Assembly: GCA_963970005.1 (NCBI GenBank) | Contig: CAXAMN010023662.1 | Coordinates: forward strand, 764,958-828,957 | DNA length: 64,000 nt | From: Durusdinium trenchii | Lineage: Eukaryota > Sar > Dinophyceae > Suessiales > Symbiodiniaceae | Reading direction: 5' to 3' | Part shown: piece by piece, positions 44,385 through 56,326 of the stretch | Numbering within the stretch: position 1 is the first letter of the stretch | How the letters are laid out: each line of letters opens with the position of its first letter | Translations under genes and position numbers: made by a program | Notes under the pieces: generated by a model | What the model was told of the DNA's origin: nothing | The model's input: the letters and a program-made list of their open reading frames with translations, nothing else | Databases searched by the model: none

Positions 44385-47300
44385 CTGGCTAGTCACTTGG
44401 GGTGTTCGAGTCTGGGCTTGACTGCTTGATGTGTCCAGTCAAGACTACCTGGAGAAGAACCGAGTTGATCTGATGCCCCCTTCGGATCCTTCGGTGAACG
44501 TGAAAAACACCTCCAGTGGAGCGAACGGATGCCGGTTCTGTCTGATTGGATCTTCGCTCATCTCCCAGCATCCACTCCTCACATCGCGGATGTTGTCGGG
44601 CACCAACTCGCCCGTGTTGGAGAAGAGTCGGATGCTGGCAACCTAGCAAGAAACGGTCACCCAACAAGGAAAGAAACAAAACGTGATAAACGAAAGCTCT
44701 AATATACTAGTGACAGCCCCAGATATAGAAAAGCTCATGGATGGTGTTATTTTGAAGGTTTAGGTGTATGTTGGTGTCTGCCGTGTAAGGTGGAGTCTGG
44801 CGAATGTTCGCTGCCATTGCTTTCAGCAGGAGAGTTGTAAAAGTGCGCTTTTAGTTGAAAGATATGACTTATGATTCCGCTCAGGCACATTGATTTTGGG
44901 GGGTGCTGGCTAGGTCGTTAGCATCTGTTGGGGACGCCTGCGGGTATAAAAAAGGCCAGGTTGGGCGGAGACATCCTCCAGTAAAACACCTCATGTCCAG
45001 TTAAATTCCAGTATCAGTATAGCTACGTCGTCTTTGAATCTGATAGCAGCATGCAGTTGCAAAGCATTAGACTCATTAGACCACGTGTTGAAAGAGGAAG
45101 AGGTTACATTCGAGAAGAGTTGGGGAAGAGTTGCCTCTTGGGCTATGTAGTTCTTGAGTTGCTTTCTTAGTTCAGCCAAAAATGGCACCTGACTTGCTGC
45201 CATGAATGCAAAATGTGGGTTATGGTCGTGGAAGCAGGTGCAGGCCAGAGATTCAATTCAAAGGCAGGTCTCACACTAAAAGAACTAAAGAAACCACGGA
45301 TCCTCGCAAAGTAGGTTCTATACAAGGGAAAACTCATGTGGATTTGCAAAAAAGCTTCGTCGCCCAAGTTCAAGGGATGCTCCGAGAAATTCCAGACACT
45401 GAAAGAGAATCACCACTGAATCGAAGGGTATTGGAACAAGCTCGTTGAAGCACATTGACCTGCGCATGAGGGGAGGATGCGAGTGACTCTTCAGGGAAGC
45501 CCATCTTTTCCAGCCAAATCATCGAGGCCAAAGGACGACATAATCTATCACAGTTGCCATTCTACCGCCACGATGCACCCCGGCACGAGCCCATCTTTTC
45601 CTGCTCACTGGTGCAGCACCCGTCACCCCGGCCCGTCCCCGTGTCCCCGGAGTGTTTTCGGGTCCAGGTCCGGTCACCACACGACAGCTGGGCAGGCCAC
45701 CTTGTCCTCGTCGCGGTCTGGGACTAGGAGTCGGTCCTCACAGATCTCCAGGCTGCAAACAAAGCCTTGGGCCTCCGATCTCGGACGGGCCTTCCGTTTT
45801 TTTCACCGGCCGGTGGGCAATGACGTTGCCGAAACGGCCAAGCACGGGATGCTGGTAGGGTCGGGATCCATGGTTTTACAAACGGAAAGGTAGCTTGGGT
45901 CGGGATGGGCTAGGGTGTTGCGGCTGGGACTGGAATCTGTTTGCTTTCGACTTCAATGTGTCACTTTGGGTCACCGGAGTGAGACACTCGGCTCTGCCGG
46001 CCTTGTAGATGCACTCCACCTTGGTTGATGTTCTGTCCAGAGACAGATGATGAGTCTTGAGTCACAATGAAGTGGACACCAGGCTCATGCAATCAAATTG
46101 AAATCACGAAGAACAAGCACACACCCTGTGGTCATGGACAAGCAGTAAAAATGTGGGTGGCATCTCCATACACTCCAATTTGTGGCCATCTGCGGATTCC
46201 TCACAAACAAACACACTCTTCCAAAGGGTCCATCGATCGCCCCGTTGCTGTTTCTTCACCTTTGCGGCCTTCCTACAGAGCCCTCGAGGGCTCTGCTTCG
46301 TCCAAAAAAAGAACCTGATCTCGGGTTGCTCAAGCAAGGACTACCCGTGACCAAAGAGACTTTCACCACCCACCCTGAGATCTCAAACACAGGTCTCCAT
46401 CCTGCAAACCCTCCCCATCCAGTCCCTCCTCCCCACTTCAGCCAGGCCACCGCCTCCGAGACCGCCAGGCCCTCCTCGTTCGGCGTCGCCTTGGAACGGT
46501 CGAAGAGCAAGACTCGGCCATCGCCACCACCGGCCACCAGGTGATCTCCTGGCGGTTGAACCGCCCCCGAGTGCCGCGGCGCGCGTTCGGCACCGACCGG
46601 GGCCCATCATCCCATCAGTCCGGTACCCCAAAGAGATAGGAAAATCTCATAAAATCTCGACGTCTTGAACAGTAGATCCACTAAGAATTCTATCTTATTG
46701 GGGGACCACTATAAGCCTCTGACATACAATTGCGTGTGACATGGGCAAGTCATGATCTGAAGCATGAGGGTATGTTCAGTTCCCTATATCATCTCTTATC
46801 TCACACACCAACTCGATCAAGCCAAATGTCTACCGTATTGAGCATGGATGCACCACTCACCCCGCCCTTTTCGCGCCCTGGGCCTTGTAAAGCTAAGCAA
46901 ATGACCCCAGCTTTGTGGCCTCTAAACTGAGCCTGGCCAGGACCGTGCAGAGCATTGTACCATCAGTGTTGGGGGAGAAAAGCTTTGGGAATGAGAAAGT
47001 GAAACTTCCCCCACGGTTTTGGCGGGTGACTGATTGAGTTGACAAAGGGGATGAGTTATATAGAGGAAGACAACTGCTGTAAACCTTCCATCTGCGACAC
47101 GAGAAAAGTTGAGACACGACCACTGGAGCGTGGCGCTCCCAGACCTGTCCGTCCGGCCTTCAACTCTCCAGTGGCCAAGTGCCACTGCTGAACCAAGTTG
47201 CCTCAGTCTCCAAAACCCACGAGGTCCCATTCCAAAGTGGCTTCAGTTTGGCATGCCAAACCGATTTGGTTCACCAATGGCTTGGTTTGGCCGAGGCGTC

Positions 47301-50239
47301 TCCAAAAATCAAGGATGTCCAAACTGAAGCCATGCCAAACATGGCAAATAGGTCAACACCGAGACCTGACCCCTCGAATTCCAAGCAACATAGTGACCAC
47401 TCTCACTCTCTCGCCCCGATTGCTTGGATGTTCATCCCAGAAATTGGACCTATCCTCACATGGAGAGATTACGGAATCCAAGATCTTGAATATATGACTC
47501 CAGTGTCTGGATCATAGCCATAGCGCCACCGGTTCTGGACACCTGCCCCTCACTTTCAGGTGCTCCAAGGGCCTCCAGCGTTGCACTCTATGATGTTCAA
47601 CGCTGGAAGCTCCAAGAAGGACCGTGACACAGAAAAACACTGCGATCTTTTCAGCCAAGTAGAAGCGCCCCCGGGTGCAAGCGAGTCTTGCCCCGGGGTC
47701 CCCTCACAAGTTTGCTTGTGTGTCATCATTATAGTTGCATAACTGTGGAGATTCGACTCTCAACTCTCAACTCATGGGGCATCCATGCATTGGTGTCCCA
47801 TCTTTTCTAGCTGTGGATGGTTGTGGTTGATATAGTTAGGAACCAAACTCCTGGTAAGCCTGAATCCACACGCAAGAATTGTGCCGCAAGGGACAGGTCC
47901 ACCATTTACCGAACAACCCCAGATCAGCTTCGGTGAAAGCTTTCAGTTGCTCACTTTCCCCGGTTGCTGCGCCAAGCCACCATAGTCGCCTGTAAAGACA
48001 TACTCACCACAAAGCAGTAGAGACTTGACATATCTGGTGGCGACCTCCAGACTGGGCGAGGCTAGCGACGTCCAGACCGGATCCTGTGGGATACGTCTGC
48101 CTAGGATGGAATACGTCTCTAGAACATCCTCGCCCTTCATTTTCCCAGCAAAAAAACGGTGTTGGTTCTAAAAGAAAGCCCACCTACAAAGGAAAAATAG
48201 ACTAATTACAATATATTGCAATCAATGGGAGTATTCCCAGATAAAAACTTTGAGAATTCCCTGAATTCGCAACCCAGTGTTTGTCACTTGCATCAGCAGT
48301 GATATATGACCTGGTGGGAGGATTTTCCTCTATCTACCAGTGTTCATGCTTATGAAGGTGAGCAAACCTTTGGCTTCTGAGCATGTCTGATGCACAAACA
48401 CTTTGCTCGTGACTGTCGCAGCCTTCAGACTCAAAAAAGGAAAGCGGAGGGCACTTCTGTGGCTGAAACTTTCCAAGGTATTGCTGGTATTGCTGGCCAC
48501 AGGGAACTCCTGGGCTCACTCTCATAGGAGAGACGGTTGAAGGACAACCAATTGCTTCGGAAGACCATTCCTCTAGTTTGACATTAACCAAGCCAATATA
48601 TATATATATGTATTGAACCCATAATCTCAATGTATCCCTGAGAAGAGGCTTACATTTGGTGTTTCGAAAGAATGAAAAGACAATGAAGGTCGGCCGGGTC
48701 ATCGCTCCCTTAAAGGTGTCGATCGCCTTGACATCCTTGAAGATTTCTCCTGAGGACCGTGACCAAAGCCGCATCAAGCCTCGCCCAGAGCGTGGTGACG
48801 GGTGGAAAACATATGCGAAGTGGTTTGACCAGGTGGACACATGGATGACCCCGGCTTTGAGATTTCATCACGTCCTGAATTCTCTCCGTTGAAGCATTTT
48901 GATACCCTAGAGGCTCAAAAGCTATGTGATGTGATACTCCGTTGTTCAAATCAAGCGAACGCCTGAGATCTTCCCACATCTCTGGCTCAGACCCACAGAA
49001 AAGGTCGCTTTGAGTGATTCTCCTCGTGTTCAACATCTCCAGGCAGGACATTGCTCGGAGAAACGTGGAACACTGACGTCTTTGCAGAAGTTCGTGACGC
49101 GTCGCACGCGTCGCTTGATCTTGAGATGTACTGATGGGACGAGAAGGACAGGCGATGATCCCAAGTGGCCAAGGAGGGTACAAGCCAGAAATGGAGATGC
49201 TCCAGGAGAGGGCATAGGGTTGGTATGGGTTGGTTAAATATGACCTTGACTCCAGAACTTGGACTTTGCAAGGTGCACACTGCTGCCTGGTGGTCAGGGG
49301 ATTCTTGGCAAGGAATGCTTGATCTAGCATCTTGTTGAAGCCGTTTGCCTTCTGATAGGTGGGGTGATAGGATGTGTTTAGTACAGCCTGAGCTTCTGAT
49401 CTGTCAACTGTCAGAGGCTGGCAGGTTGCCCAACCTGAGCTATCTCCAGCTATGATGAAGTCATCGGTGACCTCGCACATATAGCCAGGCAGCCAGGCTG
49501 GGTTGTAAAGGATCCATGCTCAATATATGAAACTATATATAGTATATACTATGAACCTCTAAAATCGATGCACTTAGAATCCCAATCATTAGCAGCTTGA
49601 TGAATTCTGCGAAGAAAGAGGAAGCTCTTGGTGTTCTAGACTCATCGCATCCCAGGCTAGTGACTATTAGCTGTTAACTGTTGGACCATTGAGACAAGTG
49701 TAGTCAGAAACTTCTGGACCGATCGAACGCCAGTGATACATGAAATGGTCAGCTTTTGCTGTCCTTTATAGAATCCTCAATAGCCCGTAGATTCACTAGT
49801 TTTGGCCGCGCCAAAGCTTAGTGGAACAACGATCTATTGCGACAATCTGCAGAGTCCTCATTTGCTTCATGTTCTTGCTTCACATCATTTCCGTTCTAGC
49901 TTCTGGAACTTGGTCTGCCACTCCCCTTTGCTACGTGCCAAAATGCCATGAGAACAAAGACCCATCACCTACAGAATGTTCTTTCTCAAGCGATTCGTGC
50001 CAGACATGGGAACCTTCTCCATGAACTCGGACACTCCCCCCAATGGAACACGAAAAAAAACAACGACAACTCTCCCCCCCCGAAACGTCCTGAAAACCAC
50101 GCTTCCCCCCTCCCGAACCATGGAGGTTTCTTCCCCGAGTGCTGGGCTTGGACGCATTGAGCGCCCTCCGCGGTGTTGAAGCTCCGCAGTAGCTCGCCGC
50201 TACTGGACCATTCTCGCAGGGTCCCATCGTCTGAAACGC
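44273..50239 (-). CDS. WD40-repeat protein gene, nine exons
   Basis: WD40 blades form beta-propellers that act as interaction platforms. Exons 1-6: 50239-50148 (VSDDGTLREWSSSGELLRSF), 49471-49435 (VTDDFIIAGDSS), 48779-48736 (GLMRLWSRSSGEIFK), 48044-47978 (VATRYVKSLLLCGEYVFTGD), 47201-47145 (NLVQQWHLATGELKAGRT), 46548-46490 (DHLVAGGGDGRVLLFDRSK). Exons 7-9: 45752-45701 (LEICEDRLLVPDRDEDK), 44642-44449 (VASIRLFSNTGELVPDNIRD onward), 44384-44273 (TYKCSKPVVQATTAGKDIVL, ALCRDFTVSWHQIAGRQ). Exons 1-6 and 7-9 each join in phase, with donors of GT, GC and GA. Blades show the L-V-x-G-x-x-DG-x-x-x-x-W/F and T/S-G-E-L pattern. At least one exon is missing between the sixth and seventh, where phases differ. 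The gene's start and end are not found. Confidence 0.88.
44449..44642 (-). CDS. WD40 exon, longest
   Basis: 64 codons after TTGCTAG: VASIRLFSNTGELVPDNIRD, VRSGCWEMSEDPIRQNRHPF, APLEVFFTFTEGSEGGIRST, RFFS, with a GTAGTC donor. Only the first part resembles a blade. The rest is an insertion. Confidence 0.8.
44991..45190 (-). CDS. Open frame inside the WD40 gene
   Basis: The minus frame reads LAELRKQLKNYIAQEATLPQ, LFSNVTSSSFNTWSNESNAL, QLHAAIRFKDDVAILILEFN. It lies between two WD40 exons that join in phase without it. It is either a chance open frame, an alternative exon, or a nested fragment. Confidence 0.3.
45701..45752 (-). CDS. WD40 exon
   Basis: LEICEDRLLVPDRDEDK, between TTTGCAG and GTGGCC. 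Joins the next exon in phase 0. Confidence 0.75.
46490..46548 (-). CDS. WD40 exon
   Basis: DHLVAGGGDGRVLLFDRSK, between ACCGCCAG and a GC donor. Confidence 0.85.
47145..47201 (-). CDS. WD40 exon
   Basis: NLVQQWHLATGELKAGRT, between GACTGAG and GTCTGG. Completes the blade begun in the preceding exon. Confidence 0.82.
47978..48044 (-). CDS. WD40 exon
   Basis: VATRYVKSLLLCGEYVFTGD, YG plus one base, with a GC donor. Contains an in-frame 18-nt GTGAGT...ACAG stretch that is coding by domain logic. Confidence 0.8.
48736..48779 (-). CDS. WD40 exon (44 nt)
   Basis: LMRLWSRSSGEIFK from a GGCGAG acceptor to a GA donor (AAG then GATGTC). Confidence 0.8.
49435..49471 (-). CDS. WD40 exon (37 nt)
   Basis: VTDDFIIAGDSS plus one base, between GCGAG and GTTGGG. 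Joins the next exon to give GDSSGLMRLW. Confidence 0.75.
50148..50239 (-). CDS. WD40 exon
   Basis: 30 full codons between GGTCCCAG and a GC donor: VSDDGTLREWSSSGELLRSF, NTAEGAQCVQ. D-D-G-T-L-x-x-W is a textbook blade strand. Confidence 0.88.
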
Positions 50240-50832
50240 CTGGGACCAACGGACCGAGGCCGTTTGGGCCGGTGGCGAAAGAGGGAGTGCCGTTTGGGCC
50301 GTTTGGTGGTGGGGTGAGCTCAAATGCCAAGTATTGTTGAAGACTATGTGACGATGCATGAGCTCATGTCACTATGTGACATAGTGAGTTTATCAATAGT
50401 GACTATATGTAATACTATGTAAGTATGCATGTCCATTCTGATGGACATTGAGAGTTTGTGGTCGGTCTCTGCGGGTCTCAGATGGACATTTTGGATGGCA
50501 ATGGCAGTCGTGCGGCGGCACTTGATTTTCGGTGGGATGCGTGTTTCATCAACACTCATCTATCATCATCTATCCATTTCGGACTAGGTGGGGGCTTGCA
50601 TACATCCGCTGCCAAATTAAGGCCCGCAACATCCCTATGGCGCTATGGAGTGAAGAAGAGTATGCGAAGAGATCCAATTGATGCATCTCTAATTAAGGAG
50701 TCAATGCAAATTTCAGTTGGCTGTTCTAATTTCGCAGAACATCAGAAATTTGGGCAGGATATGCCAGGAAAATCAGTTTCAACCTCCCAAAAAACAGGGG
50801 CTATGTTTATTTAGTCTTATTTGTGGCAGAAT

Positions 50833-51021
50833 CTAAGAGCAATCTGCCGACGAGGCACTGTAAAGCAAAGGACCTTTGCTGGATTCCAAGCTCCTTTTCA
50901 GCAGTGCCAAGGCGTCAATCCAATGACTGATTGCCCCTGTCACCATCAAGGTCGATGGTCCATAGGAACATAAAGAGGAACTCTCTTGTTGAGAGAACCA
51001 AGCCTGCACCACCTGGAACAC
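50833..51021 (-). CDS. Candidate exon, unrecognised
   Basis: The minus frame reads QVVQAWFSQQESSSLCSYGP, STLMVTGAISHWIDALALLK, RSLESSKGPLLYSASSADCS. It could be an upstream exon of the WD40 gene. A second candidate at 51065-51180 reads MEDVATSLTSDMLFVDMGIV. Neither was joined. Confidence 0.35.
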   Translation of the reverse strand: MFQVVQAWFSQQESSSLCSYGPSTLMVTGAISHWIDALALLKRSLESSKGPLLYSASSADCS

Positions 51022-51329
51022 CGATATTAACTTCAGTGGAGGAGTGTAGGATGTCTTGATTCAACAAAACCCGGTGAAGCGTTGCGGAAGGATTACTACT
51101 ATACCCATGTCAACGAACAACATGTCGGATGTCAAGCTCGTGGCAACATCTTCCATGGGTGACGCAATTCATCATCCCCACGCACAGAACTCGGCCATGC
51201 AAAGCCAAAGGGCGCTGAGAAGATCTGGGTTTGCCTCCAAACAGTCCCATGGGGGCACCCTTCCAAAAACACAATACATTAACTACTAATCCGTGGAATG
51301 CTCTTGGAGATTGTTCACACAAACTCTCC

Positions 51330-52400
51330 TACCAATGCCCAGCCCTTTCAACACTCAGGTTTGAGGAGCCTGATAATTCTTGTTTTAACTTCAATTCAAA
51401 GCTTCGGGACATAGCAGTCCTCAACTTCTGCAAGGCGGTTTGCACCTCATGGTTGTTCGATAATGATCAATGACGTTGGAAGCAAGTGATGCCGGTTCTT
51501 AAAACGAAAAGCAACGAACATGCAGTGGCACAATGGTCCCTTTGGAAAGGAAGCGGGTTTTCGTTCGAGATTCAAGGCCTGTGAGCAAAATCCAAACAGG
51601 ACGCGGCCATACAAAGCCACCCGAGGGTACTACAGCTGGATAACCTGTTCACTCTCCCGTCACACTTGGTTTCAGTTGGGATTACAGTAAGGCTTACAAC
51701 TGGAGGGCTAAGTTGTTGGTTCACTCCCCAGCTCTCTATGTTGTAGAATGATGGAAAGGTTACACAAGGCATAGCAAAAACATCCTACAAGGCTTCTCTT
51801 CTATGCTTTCACAACAGGAGTGGCATCACTCAGAAAAAGGATGAGCACGGGAACACCGGAACACTGTTCACCGGATCCCACCCTGAGTGCCACATGTCAC
51901 GCAGCTATGATCACCAGCTGATTATCAGGGACTCCAACTGCTTTAAAAGTCCAGCCTTCTTGAGGCTGACTTCTTTAAAGTCCTCTTCGCCTGACAAAGT
52001 CGGGTCGAATTGGTCGAACTGTCGACTCGCGAGCTCTGTGGAGTTCACTTGGGGGGTTCATTCGAACTCCTGGCACACCACCAGTGATGCAAGTTCCAAC
52101 AGGTTCGACTGATTGCAAACGTGGGTAAAGTGACCCCAGCTGTTTCAATCCGAGAGCCCTCTGAAAGGAAAACCGAAATCCATTGGTGGGATAATATTAA
52201 TGAGGATGGTGATCATCCAATAGATCTAATAGGAGTTGCCAAACTGACTCGTCCCATGATGGTTGAATTGTAGCAAAATTTGGGCACTAGGCTTTCTTGT
52301 GTGGGAAGTGTTCCAAACAAATCCCCCTCAGCTTGGACCAGAGTCTGCTTCACTGCAGGCATATGGCGGCATGAAGGTCCTTCTTTTGACACAGTTGTGG
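51330..52400. other. No supported gene
   Basis: Short ORFs only. No domain, repeat or RNA gene recognised. Confidence 0.35.
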
Positions 52401-52416
52401 AGATCCAAAGGTCGGG

Positions 52417-53430
52417 TCAGCTGCCGCGCATCTGTGCAAACTCCGCCGAAGACATGGTGACAAACAGCACAAACCCTGTCCAGAAGCCATAGTCACAATG
52501 GTAAACCAAACGCTCCGCCACCTTGGCCTTAAAATTATAATGTTCCTGCTGCCCATCGAAGAGAAGCTTCAACCGCTCTGTCTCAATGTCTCCTCGGAGC
52601 CCTGCCATGGCATTGATGAAGAACACAAATGTCCAGTAGTCCTGGAGTGTCCACGGTGTGCCATTTGTGACGAAGTGCAATTGCGACACCTTCACCAGTA
52701 CTGCCATCAAGGCCAAGGGAATGAGACAAAACACAACGTTTACGATGGTCCACACAAGGCAGAACGCACTACCTGGAGTCTTGCTGAACCTTCTGTGAGT
52801 ATCGTTGACCGTCTCCCATGCGGTCACTGGGTTCACCAAGGGCAAAGACTTGAGGGCTGAAAAGTTGGCTGACCGGGTCAAGTAGTGGGAGAAAGCTGCC
52901 ATGTAATTGGGATGAGGAATGCAACACGCAACAATCAAGTAAAATAGAAGCGCAAAGAGCAACAATCCTGCAATGACCCCTTAGCATCGAATCAGTATGT
53001 GCCGCTCCAACTTCCATGGTTTGTCCTCATCTTTGCTTCCCAGGGTTGCCATGTTGTAGATCAGGAAACCAAGGTTGGAGACTGCTCGCCCAAAACGCCA
53101 TGCAAAGGTCGCCAAACGGCCAAATGTGAGGCCCTGCTCAAAAAGGATATGACCACGCACTTCAGGAGCATGTTTCTCGACGAGGTCAGCCCGATACCCT
53201 GGGTCCCGAGATTGCATTACGGCCACATAAATGCAAACGTAAACAATCCAGCAGAGGAACAATACAAGCTGAAGTCCGAATCCAAACACAATGACTCCCT
53301 CGATCAGCTGCTCTTTGTGCACGACTCGCCCAGCAACCTCCACAGACTCCCAGTGCAACTCAGGTCGCATCAGGTTCTTTCCCAAGGTGCAACGCGTGCT
53401 ACCAGGGCTTTTCTTGTGGTTTGGAATGCA
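52417..53430 (-). pseudogene. Multi-pass membrane protein frame with in-frame TAA
   Basis: One minus-strand frame runs about 330 codons without an intron. The first half includes MRPELHWESVEVAGRVVHKE, the membrane segment LIEGVIVFGFGLQLVLFLCW (continuing IVYVCIYVAVM) and GSKDEDKPWKLERHILIRC. A single TAA at 52983-52981 interrupts it, and the same frame resumes as GVIAGLLLFALLFYLIVACC, CIPHPNYMAAFSHYLTRSAN, a third membrane segment (FCLVWTIVNVVFCLIPLALM), LQDYWTFVFFINAMAGLRGD and a terminal segment. Four or so membrane helices are seen by hydropathy. The stop sits just before a membrane helix, so readthrough logic favours one broken protein, not two genes. Family not recognised. An uninterrupted frame this long is exceptional for the window. 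Confidence 0.6.
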
Positions 53431-53457
53431 TCATAGGCTAAATACTGCCACAGGCAG

Positions 53458-53469
53458 CTTGAGCCAAAA
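53458..53469 (-). other. Possible relict spliced-leader end
   Basis: The minus strand reads TTTTGGCTCAAG here, identical to the last 12 nt of the conserved dinoflagellate spliced leader. The upstream bases of the leader are not matched. It lies about 40 bp upstream of the open membrane-protein frame. A chance 12-nt match somewhere in 128 kb of both strands has a probability of roughly 1%. Confidence 0.4.
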
Positions 53470-53910
53470 GCATGTTCAGAAGAGATTGACATGATCTGCT
53501 CCGCTCCACACCCGGTGGAAGCTCTTTAGGTGATGGCTGATGTCAATATTCCTTCGGTTCAGCCACTTCCATCCTCCGATTCAATAAACTCAGCCAAATC
53601 CTGAGATGAGAAAGATCGTTGGACCTAGCCAACCACTCTGGCCTTTCAACTTGTCATGCAGCTTGCGATATCCAGTCGAGGGATCCTCAAGCAGCAGCGC
53701 CTCAAGAGCGCGGATGCACAGGCTTCCAAAGGCAAGAAATTAAAATCAAGTCACAGTGACTCCAGGATCAATGGCGTAATTTCAAGGCAATCGCCAAAGC
53801 AACCAGGGCTTCGGCACCAACAAAAGAAGGAACAAACCTGTCCGACAGTCCCAAAACTGTTTGAAAGAGGTACATATGGGATGAAATCCGAAGAGCGAAC
53901 AGGTGGTGTT

Positions 53911-53947
53911 CACTCACTCACTCACTCACTCACTCACTCACTCACTC
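53911..53947. repeat. (CACT)n microsatellite
   Basis: About nine CACT units. No coding signal around it. Confidence 0.95.
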
Positions 53948-54828
53948 CCTCCACGTAAATGGTCCAATGATTCCAGTATTCCACTATTTCATGGAGTGTC
54001 CAACCAGAACTTCACCAGTCCACGTGTCTCTCCAACCAGCCAGGCTTCATCGCACCTCCAGGCGTTCCAACAGCTTCGCCTCTTCCATGGCTCGCACGCA
54101 GCGCTGCGGCGGCTCACTTGGCTCACGGAGTGACACCGATTTTTTCATCTTCTGCGAATGGTTCAGTTCTGCAGATGTGGATGTCGCAGCTTGATGTTTC
54201 ATGAGTTTTCATCTTCTGCAAATGGTTCAGATGTTCGAAAACATGCGGATGCCGCATGTTTAGAGACCTTGTAGTACCCAAAGGAAGCATCAAACCTTAG
54301 GTTTGATCTGTAGTGGGGAATGTTGAAGGAGTGTTCTGTGTTTGTACGTGCTGGTCTTTTCCGTAGATGGTTCGGCAGCGAGGTTCAAACTTCCAATGCA
54401 CGGGGGCATCCCTAGGATCTATCATTTCTAGAGACTGTGATTCCAAATCACTCAACTTGGAAGCTGGAAAAAAAGCTTCCAAACCTGGCTCTGAACACCT
54501 AAACGTTCTTGTCCCACCTGGGCTGTTGCACGTTTGTCTTTTCAGAGCTGTGCCCAACTACCTTGCATCAGCCGGAGCCTCACAGGGGCACAAAGTCATC
54601 AAGTCCCAACAGTGCCTGACGGCCAGGTAGGCACTTTTGGTGTCTTCCGTAACTCACGGCATCGGAGTGTTCACCAAATATAATATCCGGATGTCAGGAT
54701 GTTGAGCACTTCCGCCGAATCCACTCAGATGAAGTTCTGGCTTATCACTGTGAATAGACCACCTATCAATACCATCCAACAGGATTCTTGAGGTCATCAC
54801 CCTTCAGTCAAAGAGAAAGGACCCCTCT

Positions 54829-55030
54829 TCAGTCTCTGAAAAAGGCTCCATTTTTCCTGAAGGCGTGCAGCTTTGGCACCACCACCTCCTCCACAAGCAG
54901 GCGCCGCAAGACTGTCTTCGGATGTCCCAGAATGGCACCCGAATCTGATGGGAACATGAAGGGAACATGGGCCCAAATCTGTCTTGCCCGACGCGTCTTT
55001 GTGATCACTGTTTTCAAGCAAAAATAACAG
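54829..55030 (-). CDS. Candidate exon, unrecognised
   Basis: The minus frame reads VITKTRRARQIWAHVPFMFP, SDSGAILGHPKTVLRRLLVE, EVVVPKLHAFRKNGAFFRD. A competing frame (ENSDHKDASGKTDLGPCSLH) is open. No domain. Confidence 0.4.
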
Positions 55031-55932
55031 TGATAGAACTTGAACCACAAAGACAGAATGATGTCCAACTTGGTGATTGGAACCGCTAATGTTCCATCTA
55101 CTCAAGACTGAACGTATATAAATAGAAAGACTAGCACCTCCCACATGTCATCATTTGTCTATTTTGTGAGGGTTGCTGAAGATCGGGCTGGTCATACCAA
55201 GCAGAAAGTGGGATCTGCATGGGTGACACCATCTATTTGCGTCTATCAGTCTATCATATACACACTTAGTGGAAGTTACACTGTAGCGATTAAGCACAGG
55301 CATAGATATGGATGTGTCAGGAACCTTGCGAAGTGGAAGAAGCGAATGGTAGAACACTAGCAAACCAGTACTAGGATTTGCCTTTTTGCCCATGTCAGAC
55401 AAACAAACATTTTGGTTCAACATGGTTCAACCCTTCAGGGCCTCACCTTAAGAAACTTGAGAATCATCCTCCACCGCATTTTGCTCGATGCCTTTCCTTA
55501 GTCGGCCCATCTACGACAAGTCCCGGAGGATACAACCACCCTTCCGTTCTGAAACAAACTGCTTTCATCTCACAAAGCAGTTCGACACCCCCCCCAAGGA
55601 CCCCCAGGATTGCCAGATCACCTCCAACCTTGCTCGGGAGCCTTCTGGAGAGCTTGAAATTTCTATGATGGCGGAGAAAAATGGCCGAGCCAGTAGAAAA
55701 GAAAAGCCGGGGCCCCCTTTAGCCAAGAATCAAATCCTTTTCGGTGACTTCGAGATCTCCTTCCAACTCCTCTTCGGCCTGACAAGACCCGTCTGGAGTT
55801 CCCAGAGACCCCTGTCACGAGTCAACGCTCACGGGCCAAGCTTTGGGCCAAGGCTTTTCGGATTCGAGTGATGAGGGCCACAGGTCCTTTGAGCTTTGGG
55901 CCACATTGAACCACTGCTCCTTTTCACGACCT

Positions 55933-56190
55933 TCAAGTCTTCAAGTGTTCGATGCTTTGGCAGCTGCGAGAATGGGACCTAAACCATGCCAAGTAGCTGA
56001 TTTTTCTCCCAAACTCTTCAGCCCCTCCACCAAGCACTATGCATGGTTTAACACCGGCCTGCTCAGCCTCTTCATCCATCTTGGCATCCACCGGCCTCAG
56101 GTTCTCCGCGGACGTGGCTGAAGAGTCGAAGAAGGAGCTTTTTGTTGGATGGGGAGGTTTCTTTGGGATCTTGAACTCTTGTTGATTCCA
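55933..56190 (-). CDS. Candidate exon, unrecognised
   Basis: The minus frame reads EFKIPKKPPHPTKSSFFDSS, ATSAENLRPVDAKMDEEAEQ, AGVKPCIVLGGGAEEFGRKI. Hydrophilic then small-residue rich. No checked junction. Confidence 0.4.
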   Translation of the reverse strand, partial: WNQQEFKIPKKPPHPTKSSFFDSSATSAENLRPVDAKMDEEAEQAGVKPCIVLGGGAEEFGRKISYLAWFRSHSRSCQSIEHLKT

Positions 56191-56326
56191 CTCCTCTGTG
56201 CTCCCTAGGCTTGTGACAAGAGAAGCTGGAATGGTTTGAGCCAAGCTGTGTGAATCCGAGCAGCTCAAATAGTCTGGCCCTCTAAGATATGCAAAATAAC
56301 GGCCTGAAGAGTTCATCACACTCTTG

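Noticed and set aside
48710..49480. 256-codon minus ORF as a single gene
   Set aside because: Only its first dozen codons (VTDDFIIAGDSS) belong to the WD40 product. The rest is intron and out-of-frame exon, because the next WD40 exon lies in another frame.
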